Assembly: GCF_048771995.1 (NCBI RefSeq)
Contig: NC_133032.1
Span: forward strand, 22,669,501 to 22,733,500
Direction of reading: 5' to 3'
DNA length: 64,000 bases
Origin: Taeniopygia guttata
Lineage: Eukaryota; Chordata; Aves; Passeriformes; Estrildidae
Below are positions 24,316-37,700 of this stretch, one piece after another; the first letter of the stretch is position 1; every line of letters starts with the position of its first letter. Made by a program: the position numbers and the translations under genes. Under the pieces are notes generated by a model, which was not told the DNA's origin, did no database searches, and saw nothing but the letters and a program-made list of their open reading frames with translations.

Positions 24316-27300
24316 TTAAGTGGGGAAAAAAAGTTTCTTCCTCAGTGTGTGCTGGAGCAGCAGTGAGTATTGTTGGCTTGGGTCAACGGTCATATTCCCA
24401 TCATAAACTTTTTTGTTCAGTTCCATATGGATAGCCAATATACAGCGTTTCCTGCAGCAAAAAAATCAAAAGCATTCCATTAGAGAATGAAGCAAGACAC
24501 CATTTAAGAATTCACAAGAAAGAAGATAACTTCAGACTCAGCATGGAGAAAGTTTGTAATTTCAGTCTCTACTGCAGAGGTAAAACCTCTAACACACAAG
24601 GCTGTACACACACACACACATTTTGAGACAAACTCTTATGACCCAAATCATTGCTGTGACACTGATTATGCTGACATGATGATCTGTGATTTTGTGACAA
24701 GGCTTTAGGGCTTGTAAAAAGGTACTAAATGTTAGCACTGTAACTACCTTGAATAACAGTTGTTAGCTCCCTGGTAGATCAGCTATATAAATAAAACCTT
24801 TGTTGATAAGTTATAAAACCTTTGTTGGTAAGTTATATATCCAAATGCCTCTGAGTTTTGCACAGATTCCTTTGGATCTCTTTAATAGACAAAAGTTTTC
24901 TGATAGTTTAAATTCAAGATTACATATTGGAAATCAATTGGCTCTGTGAAAAAATGGTTAATTAAATTTAGAGAAAGTAGAAAATCCTTCCCTCTCTACT
25001 GCCTTTGTCCTGAATTTAAGTACTGACTGTTTACATTTGCAAGCACAGCTCATCTTAATGGTACATGGCAATCCTCAATTTAACAGAAGCCTGTTTATCT
25101 TGGAGAAGGAAGATTTCCAATCCCATCTAAAGCACTGACATACATTATCTAGGACAGGTTCTTCCCTTCTTACTCTGCAAACCCTAATGCCTTAACACAC
25201 TTTAACTTTATACTGCAAAATCAAAAATTTCATTCCTAGTTTAAGCTACCTTTCTACACAATTGTATGAGGATACTTCTCTTTTGACTATGACATTGCAA
25301 GAAAACATATTTCAGGGCCAGATGGTTTGAAATTTAAGGTTTCTCATTCTCCATGAAAATAAGCTATCATAGAAAAAGGGTGATTTTTTTCCTCTTACTT
25401 TAATTTACCTTTTATAAGGATTATGGAGTAGCTCAGCCAGACAACGCAGATAATATGAGGATGAAGTTGGGGATTGTTCTAGTTTAGACACATCCACCTT
25501 GCAATGACTCCAAAAGATGTCTGCTGCATGGGGAATCGTGACTTTAGAACTGATATTCTCAGCATTCCCATCAACTTCCAACAGACTGCTACATTCTTGC
25601 TCATTTTCTGGCACAACATAACTCTGAATAAAAAAAAGCTTCGGTTTTCCTAGGAGTCCAGGACATGAATCTGCTGTAAAGTATTTCTTTATTTGTTCCA
25701 AAGGGAATCCAGAAAAGGTATGGTCCGTACAGAAGATGCTCTGAGAGTTTCCACGGCTGACCAATATGCAAACGAAGCTGTCACAATATTTGTGCTTCTG
25801 CCACCTTGCAACTTCAAGCAATTTTTGATTCATGGAGTTCATATTTAAATACCTGTGACAATGAACGTCATAGCCTAAGCCTCTGAAGGTCTTTTCCAAC
25901 ACATCTGAAAGAAGCAAGATGTAATTAAACCAAGGTACACCAAAGCTCAGTCTCATCTGTATTGAGTTACAGTACTTAAGAGTGTTTTTCTATTGAAACA
26001 AAGTAGTTTATTTTATCACAATAATTAAAAATCAGGAACACTTGGTGTTGATCACAGTACATTACATACTTATAGTGCTATATGCATGTTGTCTTTCCTG
26101 TGAGCTACATGTTTCATGACAGCAGAGACACTGTTATCTGTTTCACATTCCACAGACACATACATGCTTTCCTTTAGAGCCAGTATTCCAAGTTCCTAAG
26201 ACTTAAAATACAAGGCAAGAAAAAAACAGACTTGAAATGATAAAGAATGATCTGGACAGCATAGGAAGTCTGTTTCACCTTTTAATTTGTCAAAATTACC
26301 TTGAATGGTTATTATAGATACACAGAACTGCATAAGAAACACAGAGGTTCTCTTTCATCAGTCAAAAATGAACCTGCTGCAGTCATTTTTGCTTCCTAAA
26401 ATTTTAAGTGATGAGCTCCAGGTAAAGAATGGACACTGGAGTCTTAACTGGGACAGAATGGCCTTTTCAGGCAAAGAAGAAAGCTGAATAATGAACTCTT
26501 TCAATTGAGTTAAGACATTTGTAGGTAGCCAAACCCCAAGACTTAACTCTTACTGTATTTGTGTTAACCTGTGCTGCAGAAAATGTGTTAAGATCTGAAT
26601 AACTACATTGGATGTATCTTAATATGGGACTGAAACCAGATACATGGTAGTTAAAACCACAGGTATTAAGTGTTCAGAGAACCACAAGCTACTACGACGA
26701 CTTATATCTGTAGCATTGTATGTTTAGTATAAAACACACATACATTGCCCATGGACAGCTTCTGGTAGGAAAAGAATTGTCAAGTGCCATGTTTATATAA
26801 AATGCCTTACACACATAGGAAACTTACCCACAGCTGTCTTTGACTTCAAAACTTTAACAAGCCTTAATTAGCAGGGGCTGTTTCAGAGGTAATGGCAGTA
26901 AAGCAGCTGTGCTACCAGACTGTTCTCCCCACAAAGCCCACAGTGAACACAAGAAACAGAACTCATAACTTTCCTCAGCAAAATAAACTGTAGACACAAA
27001 CTCTACGCTATAGTGAGGTGATAAAAATAACTACAGTTTCATTCCAATTCTGCTGGTTTGATTAAATTTTGTAAGATAATTAAAAAACTGTCCAGACATT
27101 TTTAATTTGAGAATAGAAAGATAAAGCTTCCTTATTTTATGCAATAAAACATGCTCTCAAAATTCAGACTACTCAGTATCACTACGACCCAGCAGTTACA
27201 CACTTGATGAAGCCCTCCATCAGTCACGGGTAACAGAACATGTACAAAATGAGAATTATAGCAGTGAGAATGCTTTTCCTAATGTTCTTATCTCACTGGC

Positions 27301-30300
27301 AGCTGCACATAAGCACACAAATACAAAACCTGGTGTCACCTTAGTCCCCATACACACTAACTGTCACAGTTTAAAAGAACCAACTCAAAAACTCAGAGCT
27401 GACAACTTGGTTAACAATTAATCAGAAATTGTACATAGCCTTGTATAAGCCTCGGACACTCTAAGGCAAGACTCACCACAGCATTACATGCTGCAGCCTG
27501 AGATCAGAAACTACCTATTTCTTCAACACTAGCCAACTGTCAACAAACCTCCACTGATTTTTCAGCATCTCCATTCTACATAAAACACTAACCTTTTCTC
27601 CCCTCATTATTTGCAACGTAAAGATTAAAACTGATTTCTAAATTGAAAAGTCAAAAGCAGCTATTTACAAAACAGCAAGGTGCATTTCAGTTTGAATTTT
27701 ATCAACATTTGATAAATTCATGCTGTTTACACTGGGCATTATAAAGTATTGTAATTCTTGATCCTACATGGTTCACCTTCCTGAGATTAAATCTTGGGAC
27801 AGCTACAGATTCTTATGGATGCCACAGATACAATTTCTAATGCTTTCTCTGTCTGTTCTTCAGTGTACTCAGACTTCAGAATAGTGTGGCACAACTATTT
27901 CTGCCTTTCTAGCAAACTCCTTTAAGCAATGCCATATGCCATATCTCCTCTCAATCCCACTAGCACCATAATGTACTTCAGTGCAAGTCTTGCTTTCTAT
28001 CATGGTAAATGCTGACAATGTGACCTCAAACATCTGAGATAGACTTTCTGTGTGTGAGCTCCACAACCACTGCCCTGCAATTACAGCAGCAATCCTAAAT
28101 TAGTTAATCTGTGGGACCATTACATTTGAGAAAACCGAAAGACATGTCCAGAAAGCCTCTCCTTCCCCTACATCTCCCAGCCTATTACAGAACTAACTGT
28201 AAATACTCTTTTCATGTTTATTTTTAGCCTCACGTGTTACAGTGATTAGAGAGTGAGGGATGTTTTTGATCGTGCAAAGATCTAATTCTAGGATTCTACA
28301 AAGGCAACCAGGAAACCCCCACATTTCAACAATGGCAGTGACTACACTGACAGCAGTGGTGACACTTTCAGTTTCACTGTGGTGACATTTTCAGCCAAAC
28401 TGTGCAAGATAGGACAGAAGTCCAGGTGCATTATTAATAAAGGACCTCATGGCTATTCAAAATCTCTAGTGTCCAATATGACTGCACTTCAAACCCACAA
28501 CAGTTCTGGTTTTGTTAACTGGTGAGAAACACTACCATCTCTGCCAATAACCTGCTGTATGACTTTACGACTGCTGTAAGCCTAATTTTTCTGTTGGCTG
28601 CTGAAAATCCTTTTTGTCCATCCCAAAATTCAGTCAATCCTCTTCCACATTCTTTCATTCAGAGATTCTGCACAAAAAAAACCAAACGTTGTCTCCAATA
28701 ATTAGGACAGTTGGCTTTAACCTGATGTTGTCCCTTCCCTTTAGAAATCTTGCAAGAATTGGTAGATTAAATGACTGGGACAACACTACCCTAATTTGGC
28801 TGGAAACTGAACATTATATTCTTTATACTTAATTCTTCTAATTATCTGAGACTAACAAGTTAAGGGACTTAAAATTCCAGAGACTTACCTGTGTCATTGC
28901 CTATACAATCTATTATCAGGCATATTCCTAAAGGTTGACTTTGCATTCTGTAAGAATCATCAGACATCTGAGAAATGTGAAAGGACAATTACAAAGTCAA
29001 TACATCACTTTCTCAACTTTTAGACCATATTATTTTCTCAAATTTTATGTTACAGATGTATTAAATAACATTCTGTTGTTTTCCATCAAGTAGCTAGCAG
29101 AAATCTGTCTACTGGGTTGTAATGTGTCTTATCTACACAACAAAAAACCAGGAGAAAAGGACTAATGATTTTTTTCTTCTATTTCTAGTACAAACTTAGT
29201 TTTTGTGTCCTTGTGTTATGCAATCTCACTACCATAAGGATTCTTAAACAGAGACTAAAACCGTATAATCTTCATACTGCCAACACAATAAATGTAGAAA
29301 TCTTCTGTATTCCTCAGGTGTGCAAGCAAGCACTGCTCATCAGAAAACTTATTTCCTTATTTAGTGGGAACAACCTCCTTATTCCTAAATAATCCATAAT
29401 GACTCTATTGTTGTGATAGAGAATTGATTGAAGAAATCAATTTGCTACAGGCTGGTTCCTGATCTACAGGAGAACTAGTGAAAATAGCAGTTGGCCATCC
29501 TTATCATTAATACACTAAGCATGTCTGTCTTCTGCCTGGAGAGCAAGGGGTGAGGAGGGAATCAAGAACAAAATCTACTGCATGCAAAGAAGCTCTGTGA
29601 TTTCTAATGCATGTGGCAAGAGGTCTGAACTTCAACAAGTTTTAACTTGGCCTCCACTAATAAATGTACGAGTTCCATGTGCACATCATATATACATGTA
29701 TTTTGCACACTACTGCTTCCAGAGTAGCAGCAAATATTTTATATTTCAAATATATTCTGCAAAAACAACTCACAGGACTTGTTTATGGTTGAGGATGTAC
29801 CCATTGTTCTGCCTGTACACAGCTCAAGGAAATCTCAAAACTAAACACAAAGAAAACTAAGAAAAATACTCACAGAGATTATATTTATTTACATGCATAC
29901 CTATACACAAGACTATACCTTATGTGGCACTGATCCTGACTCCTCAATGGACATGTGAAGTGGTTCTGCTGCACCTAAAACATACAGAAGTAATCTCAGC
30001 ATGCAAGTGCCAGTGATATTTTTTAATCACCAGACCATTTATAAAGAAAAGGTATCTCCTTCAGCAAAGTTCTCACCCATCGGGACCTCTCAGTTTCTAT
30101 GTATGCTACTGAAGTTTAAAAATCCCTAAATTATTCACCTCTAAAATGTTATCTGCATTTCATTCTACATTGCTTGGGATTAGAAGGAATAATGAATCTC
30201 TTCTACACTGAAACAATTCAGCCAACTAATTTTAAAAATCACCATATTTGAGAGATTTTGGAGTTTCCAGAGAAAACACAACACACATGGAAAGAACCTG

Positions 30301-33300
30301 GTATTCAATGCACAACTTCCTGGCTGGCCTGGTGGGGAGTTCACTGCTGAACTGACACAAAAATTTCCTTCTCCAGAGCTAACGGACAGAACTGCACCAC
30401 ACAGGCCTCCAGAGCTGGCTAGCCAATTTTATCCATGGTTTTACCAATAAAGTATTCTGTTAAGAAGTTTTGACAGTGGAAGCTTACATTTTTTAAGAAT
30501 GCTTTAAGATGTGGCAGCACAAGCAAAGCAAATACAAGACCAAACAGTAAGGCCAGGCTCAGTTCTGAGAGGTATCAACTACTTTCTGCTCCTGATGTTA
30601 TTAACAGGATTAGCCATGAACACAACTTTCAAACAACAGTCTTTTTGATGTAATGAAATTTATTTGGCTCTTTTAGATAAAATGCTCTTACCCAGAGTAA
30701 GACTTGATCCCTTTTGTAATTTTTCTATGTTCTCATTCTGAATCTGAAATTAAGAAAAAGGCATAATTTTCCTACTCTCCTTCAAGAATTAATAAACATG
30801 TCCCAAAATAAAACACAGTACTATTTCCTCCTCAGTAAAAGGATATTTTAGATTCATTTCTATCAGCTAAACAGAATTACAATGTAGCAGCTGAAAAAAC
30901 CTACCCAGAGCACAGACAAATAAAATAAACACCCAACTGTTCCTCCTCCTCCTCCTCAAAAAAAAAAAAAAAATCACCAGCTTGTCAACTGCAAGGAAAA
31001 GCCTCTGAAGATGTAAACTTTGTTTCCTATATAGCAGCGGGGAGCGGCATGTTTACTGAACACATGACAACTAATATCATCAAATTTAGCATGGTTAAAG
31101 ACTTTAAGAAATGTCATGCTAATACAATATTAGAGCTAACTTCTTAAAAAAGCTATCATTTTCAGCTTCAAAAATGAAAAGCTACTTTCCCTGAAAGATC
31201 TAGAGGTACAAAGAAGAAGAATATGTTTTGCAAAGAAGAGTCAAAGCAAAACGTTTCACTCCACAATGTAGTACAAAAAACCGTCAAGATACAGATTTTA
31301 TATGTTTTTAATAGAAAAAAATTCACAGAAGTTCTTTAAAGGGCATCTTTCTCACGCAGATTTACATCAGTCCCTAAACTCAGCAAATAACAGGAAAAAC
31401 AAATAAACCAAGTACTACTTTAGTCACTAGCCATCTCTAATTCCTCAGGCGCTGAAAGATGGATCTCTTTTAAAGTCTTGCAATATTTAGAAATAAAGGA
31501 TTTGTTTCACTTCTTGAATACTTACCCCTGAATGATAAGGAGGATCAATCAGATTTAAATTAGGGAGAGAGGCCTGATGTGCATTTACATAAACTGGCTG
31601 AGAATGAACAGAGGACACTGAAGCTGCAAATTTAACAGAAACACAAACACACCATGATATTTCAACTGTTTTGAAAACCTAGATCTACAAAGAATGCAAA
31701 TGCCCTTATTTGTATGTCACAGTTTTATTTTCAGCACATCTGATTGTTGCTATCAAGAGTAACCAGTACAAAAAGAGCATCTCACCTTCATGTTTGTACT
31801 TCTGAATCTTCCTAATCAAGTCTATCCTGTGAATACTTTGAAAACAGTTTTCTATCAAATCCAGTTGATTAGGAGCCACCAAATTTAGCTTCTCCAGGTC
31901 AATTATAAGAGCTAGAAAACTCTAGAATAGCAACATAAACCCAAACACATCAGTAATTTTTTCTCCACCAGATGTAACAAAGCAACACAGAAAATACCAT
32001 GGAGAGGTCATAAAGACTGTGTAAACAATTAGAGATGTTACACCTTCTAAGAAAATTATCTGAGAAACATATGAATCCTTAATATTGTCACAGCAGTGAT
32101 AGAAACTACAAACTGATGTTCTTAAAAATCTATCTTAAATTTTTGAGGAAACAGTTTTGCATTTTATTTTTGCTACAAAGCAAAACAAAATGCAAAACAG
32201 CTACTGCAAATGTCACCTCACATGCCACAAAGCAAGAGGCAAGAAAAGCTTTGGGAAATTTTCAGGGCCTCTCTCCTTCTCTGACTGAAGACAGAAAAGG
32301 AAAAAAAAAAAACTTCAAAGGAAGAAGACAGAAATCTTCAGTCTTCTCTACACAGTGGTCATGGTTTCTGAATCCTCTCTACTGAATTTCTGCCTTCTCA
32401 GAGGACTTAACAAAAATATTCAGAATGCAAAGGTATAAAGACATAATTACAATATGTTCTTTTGTGTTCTTTTGTAAGTGAATTACAATGTGTCCTTTGT
32501 AAGTGAAGCAGAGCACAAACAAAAAGTGACCTTGTAACTTAAGATACAGTTCAAATGGTTATTGTGAGATTACTCTTACATGAACTGTCAGGTCAGAAAT
32601 ACTGAAGAAAGATTTCCATAAAATGCCCATGAAGTTCATTCAACCACAATACACTACAACAAGCACTGTTCCCTCTTACTTTTTTACTAGTTTTTCATGC
32701 TTCTTTTCTTGAACTAAAAATCAACAAAATGAAACAGAAACCACAACTCCTTGCCTGCTTCCTGATGTGTGTGTACTCCTGCCTCAATACTTCTTGCAGT
32801 ACTGACTCCTTTCCTTTGCTGTCTAGCTACATATTTATTTTACATTAATGTCTCTCTGCTGCAGAGGAGAATGCCAACAGGAAAACATACCTTATCTTTT
32901 GCCATTTTCATACGAGGTGCATAATCTCTGAGTAGAAAACCAAGAGAACCCACTTCATCTTTTTCCAGATTTTCATTTATCTCTACCATTAGTACCCTGA
33001 AATAAAGTTGAGATATTTCTAAATTATTAGCTTGCAGCAAGATTCCTCCCTTTCCCAACTTCTCCCCATGTTCCAGTCTTCATCTACAATCTCTAACTAA
33101 GAAACAGGTAAAAGACATACCCTGTTTCAAGATCCAGTTATGAAATACTCTTGCTAATCAGCACCTGTGTTTTTCAGACTGACAGTGTAATAGCCACTGT
33201 TAGGAAAACAGAAGTTTCCTTAATGTTTAACAGAGATTAAGTGAGAGAATGAGACAACAGAACATATCCTTAACTTTTTAACCTGTTACAGGGTTTTTAT

Positions 33301-34229
33301 TTCAGTGAGAATTCAATACAAGAAAATCTTCCTTATGAGTGCATGGATTTCCTTCTGAAGTCTCTCAAAGAAAATGACTGGAATTTCTTAATTTAAGCCT
33401 CTCAAAAGTAGTAGAGTAAAACAAGTAAGAGAGAGTCCCTTGAGAAAAGTTATACCACATGGCCATGTGCCCAAAGCAAGCCAGAAAAGAAAATATGTCT
33501 AACCAATGATATTCCTTTAAAGTGTCATTTAGCTGCTAACCTAGAACTCTACAAACATCACTGGTTTTATTCACAAACACACAAACTCCTTAAATACAGA
33601 TGCTTCTAATGCCATGACTAGTAAGAAACTATTATAGTTTAATTCAGCGACTAAACTTGACATTTTCTTTTAACTATAACTCTAGATATAATGTCCTTTT
33701 CTGCTTTTCTTCTACTTCAATAAATATTCTCTGAATCTGTGAAGTATTAAAAAAACAAAATAAAAAAAAAACAAAAAAAAACCCCACAAACAAACCCCCC
33801 CCCCAAAAAAACAAAACCAAAAACCCCCCACCACTCACCCATACTGCCCCCCCTCCCCAAAACAAAGGAAAAAAACAAACCACTTACTTTGAACAAGATA
33901 GCACAGCTTTAAAATCTGAAATAGATATATTACCTGTAATCAGGGATAAGTCTGAGACTCCTGGCAAGGTGAGCTTCCACTGTTGCTTTCTCAGTGTTCA
34001 GGATCCTCCTCAGCAAGTCAAACCTCTTAACTCTGTACAACAGCTCAGACAAGCCAACAGGAGTCAGTTTCTCTCTCTCATTCAAAGCCACCAAGATCTC
34101 TTTAAGATCAGCAGTGGCCAAGTCAGGAGCAAGGTCTCGGCATAGGAAAACCATCATCTCTTCTTCATCTTTATCCAATTCTTCTTGAATCTGATGAATA
34201 AGGAAAGCTGGCACTTGGCACCTGGTCAT
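24316..34229 (-). CDS. CFLAR: CASP8 and FADD-like apoptosis regulator (c-FLIP)
   Basis: Known role: catalytically dead caspase-8 homologue that binds FADD and caspase-8 and tunes death-receptor signalling. Coding exons on the minus strand: 34229-33934, 32996-32891, 31921-31786, 31623-31526, 30743-30692, 29974-29919, 28967-28889, 25904-25409 and 24451-24316. All phases agree, giving 484 aa (human long form about 480) and TAA at 24318-24316. DED1 is about residues 8-98. DED2 is about 100-179 and contains [14 protein letters not shown] linker follows, then the pseudo-caspase part from about 255, opening with [14 protein letters not shown]. The catalytic His is Arg325 (LVSRGN) and the catalytic Cys is Tyr370 (FIQSYVV), as in mammalian FLIP. 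The caspase-8 processing site LEVD386/G is kept. The C-terminus reads [15 protein letters not shown]. The start is the ATG at 34229, MTRCQVPAF, with an MxxFLIHQIQ-like context. Confidence 0.96.
25905..28888 (-). other. Long intron of CFLAR
   Basis: About 3 kb between the PLGICLII exon and the large pseudo-caspase exon. It joins GNDT to DVLEKTF in frame. No repeat, RNA gene or extra coding exon was recognised. Confidence 0.7.
33745..33880. repeat. A/C-rich low-complexity tract
   Basis: About 135 bp almost entirely of A and C on the plus strand, including a run of ten C near 33797-33806. It lies in a CFLAR intron just downstream of the DED1 exon. The same tract is T/G-rich on the sense strand. 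Confidence 0.9.
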
Positions 34230-37140
34230 CACTTTGTTGCTGTTCCTTTAAAATTGCCAGCCTACTTGTTTTTAAACTGGAAACCAACATGACATGAAGC
34301 CTGTGTCTACCACAGCACTTCTCTTGTGTTCATTCTTAACTAGGTGCATTTCCACAAGGGCAGTTCTGTGGGAGAGAATTAAAATACAATAAATCAGCGA
34401 TCTGCTGCACAAGTTCACATAACTCTCCTATCTGAAGTATTTCACTTTCAGCTAACACTCCAACATACACTACACAGACTTCCTTTATTCAAGGGATTCT
34501 CCCAGTTGTTCATTACAAAACTAAAACTATTTGGAAGGTCATACTAATCAGAAAGACATGTAAGTTCTTTTTGGAGTAAACTACCTTGAGTCTGTATATT
34601 CCATAGGAAGTGAAACAAAAGTCATCAGCTTGCTGATGAGTGATAGATGAAGTATTTCCAAAAGCTCTGCTCTTTTCCGAGCAACAATATAGCATGTAAT
34701 TTTAGAACTGCTAATATCTGTAAATTCAAGAGTGTGTGGATTTGCTTATTATTAACATAACTTAAATTTATTCCAATCTGGGGTTAAAAGGATTTTCCAC
34801 ACACACCCTCCATGCTCAAAAAGATTGAAAAGCCACTCAAAGAAAATACTCCAACCTTAAATATGCAAATTGGTTAATTCTGAAAGTACAGATAAGCCAC
34901 AGATCACATTTTTCTTCACTAAACATTCATGTACCATTATACTGAAAACTGGAACAAAAATTCAAACCTAGAAAAACCCCCAGCCTTGTGATTAACAAAA
35001 TCAGAAGGGTGCTGTACTCAATTTCCACTGCCACCAGCTATGGAAATTCCATCTAACCCCCTCTGACCTCCATTATATATAGAGAGAAATGGCAGATGAG
35101 CAAACCTAAAGACAAACCTTAGTCCTTCCACAGACCACTACACTGCAGAGTTTTATTTAAACCATACTGGAAAGCAAATGCCAATTCAACTTCAAAGCTT
35201 AATATACCAAAATATTCTAGCACCTGAATAAGGTTTTTTTACAGCATTTTCATCCTTTTGTTATGCATTCTGGAAGTTACGATCAAGCAGGTGAGATTAA
35301 TTTATCTAAAACAGAGGAACCCCTCATGCACTGTAATGTGTTTTGGAATGTTTTCTATCAGAAGAAAAGCATATTTATTGCTAACTTATTTTCAATCTAG
35401 CATCAAACACTTATGAGAATCCTATAGAATGACACTGTTTTTATGACATAATGCAGTCAAGAAGGGGGAAGCACAAAGCACCTTCATATGGAAATATCTC
35501 CCAGGTACATTCAGCTGGGACTTTTAAAAGATCTTGAAGTAATAGTTTAAAGTGAAACAGGAATTTAACAACTTTTGGTCATTTTTGGAAATACCCGAAA
35601 AACTTTAACTACTCCAGTTGATGTTTATCTAATCTTTTAAAACTAATTAAAAGAACAGAGGTGGGGGTGTGTGTTAGGAAGAAATTTCCTACTGAGTTGG
35701 AATTTCAGACATGCAAAATTACTATTTATATGTTAACTTAAAATTAATTTGCCTTTAAAACACACATATGAATCATCTTCTTTTGTGAATTTCCTTTATA
35801 TATGATACATCACATGCTCATTATAAAAAAATGCTGATTATACTCTCAGTGTTGAAACTATCTTACCTGTATGTAGAATTGTTCACAAGAACACTGGAAA
35901 ACTGGCATTTGATCATTGCCAAACCACTGATCCAGCACACATTGGTTTCCATCCAGGATTTTCCAGTGATTACATTAACTCACTGCTGGACAAATATCAA
36001 GATCACAAATTACTGTGGAGGGCTACTTCCTTTTCTGGGGGTGGGAAAACCAAAGAAAATGACCAAGAGTTATTCTTCTGTATGACTGCAGTGAACTAGG
36101 AGTGGTGCTCTAAATAAAAGGAAAACCAGCCGCGCACATAACATTCATTGGGTACTGTGTGGGAAATGAGTAAGACCAATGGAAGTGATTTTTTAGTATA
36201 AACTAAAACAATTTATAACTTTGCAGATCCACTCCACCATGAGATAAAGGGCATAATGCTCCACTCTTCCATCTGATGACCACTTTTTCAAACATCACAG
36301 ATAGCCATTATAGCTGAAAAAGTTAAAGAAATAAAGCAATCACAACCTAAACCCAGCAGCCTAGCTTTTGATTATCTGGACTCTGCAACAAGATGACTTA
36401 CTGCATGTAAATTCTTTACAAACAGGAGAGAAAAATCAGCTTATCTTCTAAGACAAAAAAAGTTCATAGTCATTAGAGATAAAGCTGCTTCAATAATTGT
36501 CGTGTTCATGTGACATTCTAATTAGGCTTTTTTTTTTTTTTTCCAACACGGTTGCAAAGGAGCAGGAAATAACATACTAAAATTTCACACAAACATGCAC
36601 AAAGCTCCAGTTAACTCTTTGCTGGCATTTTGTATCTTGAACCCTTCAGAGTCAACTTTGCAGCAACAAAGGCAGGATATGACGCCAGTGGGTGCAGTTC
36701 TGATTCAGGAGATTATCTTTCTTCCACAAGACGAAGATGACCTGGCTGCAGGGGCTCAGGCTGTGCTTCGGCCTTCCTCCGCTCTGCCCTGTCCGCAGAG
36801 GCGGCGGCCGTGAACGACTGCGCTTGGAGCCAGGGCCATCTGGCATTTTTCAAAGTTGCCGAGCATGCTCCACAGCTTTTCAATTTCCCTATTTCCTCAC
36901 TGCCCCACGCCCTTCAGCAGAACTTGTGCAACGTACTCAGGAAACATAGGGAAGTTCTGCGGCACATTCCCTCCTACTCTTGAAGAATTTTCTCCCGATG
37001 CAAACTAGTATGACACACTAATTTGTTTTAACATCCCACTCCTCCTAATTAAAACAAAAAGAAAAAAAAAATCCCCCAAACCAAACAAAAAATCCCCATC
37101 TACTAAGCGTGGTTTATGCAGATTTCCAGTCATTTTTCTA
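34230..37140 (-). other. CFLAR 5' noncoding region and upstream intron
   Basis: About 2.9 kb between the exon with the CFLAR ATG and the CpG island. Mostly AT-rich with no coding sequence recognised. A small GC-rich patch at 36735-36840 could be another noncoding exon or minor promoter. Confidence 0.5.
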
Positions 37141-37149
37141 AGTGCGTCA

Positions 37150-37700
37150 TTTTAAATCACGCTCGGTTTCGGTTCTCACCACGAGCCCCGGCCCCGCTTG
37201 CACCGGACGCTCCAGCGCTGTGCCGCCTGTGCTGCAAGCGCAGGGTGCGAAGGGCAGGGAAGGGAAGGGTGAGGGAAAGGAGGGGGAAAGGAGCGGGGAA
37301 GGTATAACGCACCCAGACGCCTCGGGGAGGTCTCTACAGCAACCAGGTCCGGCATTTGGAGCAGGGAGGAGCTGGGGCGGTACCGGCCCGCTGGCTGCAT
37401 AGCGCCGCGCCGGGCCGGGGGGGCTGGGGGGGAGGCAGGATGGTGGTTTCAGTTTTGTTTCCGGCTGCACCCCTGGAGAGTAACTCAGAGCTGAACACAC
37501 AAAAGCGACCCAGAGCGGATGGAGGCGGGACAGGCCCGTGGTGCCTCCCGGCACCTCCCCCTGGCACGGACACTGCGGCGAGGCCGCGCTGTGAGGGGGC
37601 CGCGCTGTGAGGGGGCCGCGCTGTGAGGGGCCGCGCTGTGAGGGGGCCGTGGCGGCCCGTCCGGAGCTCAGCGTGTGCACGGGCGTTTGCAGGCTGCGTT
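37150..37700 (-). promoter_or_regulatory. CFLAR: CpG island, probable CFLAR promoter and first noncoding exon
   Basis: A sharp CpG-dense block about 3 kb upstream of the CFLAR start. A usable minus-strand donor (GCTCGTG/GTGAGA) lies near 37178, at its gene-proximal edge. It contains a 16-bp tandem repeat at 37584-37646. Assignment to CFLAR rests on position and strand. Confidence 0.6.
37584..37646. repeat. 16-bp minisatellite in CpG island
   Basis: Four tandem copies of CCGCGCTGTGAGGGGG, the third one base shorter. All copies carry CpGs. Confidence 0.95.

Noticed and set aside
37147-37680. 177-codon minus-strand open frame upstream of CFLAR
   Set aside because: Low-complexity Pro/Ser/Arg sequence within a CpG island and a minisatellite; no start context or family match.
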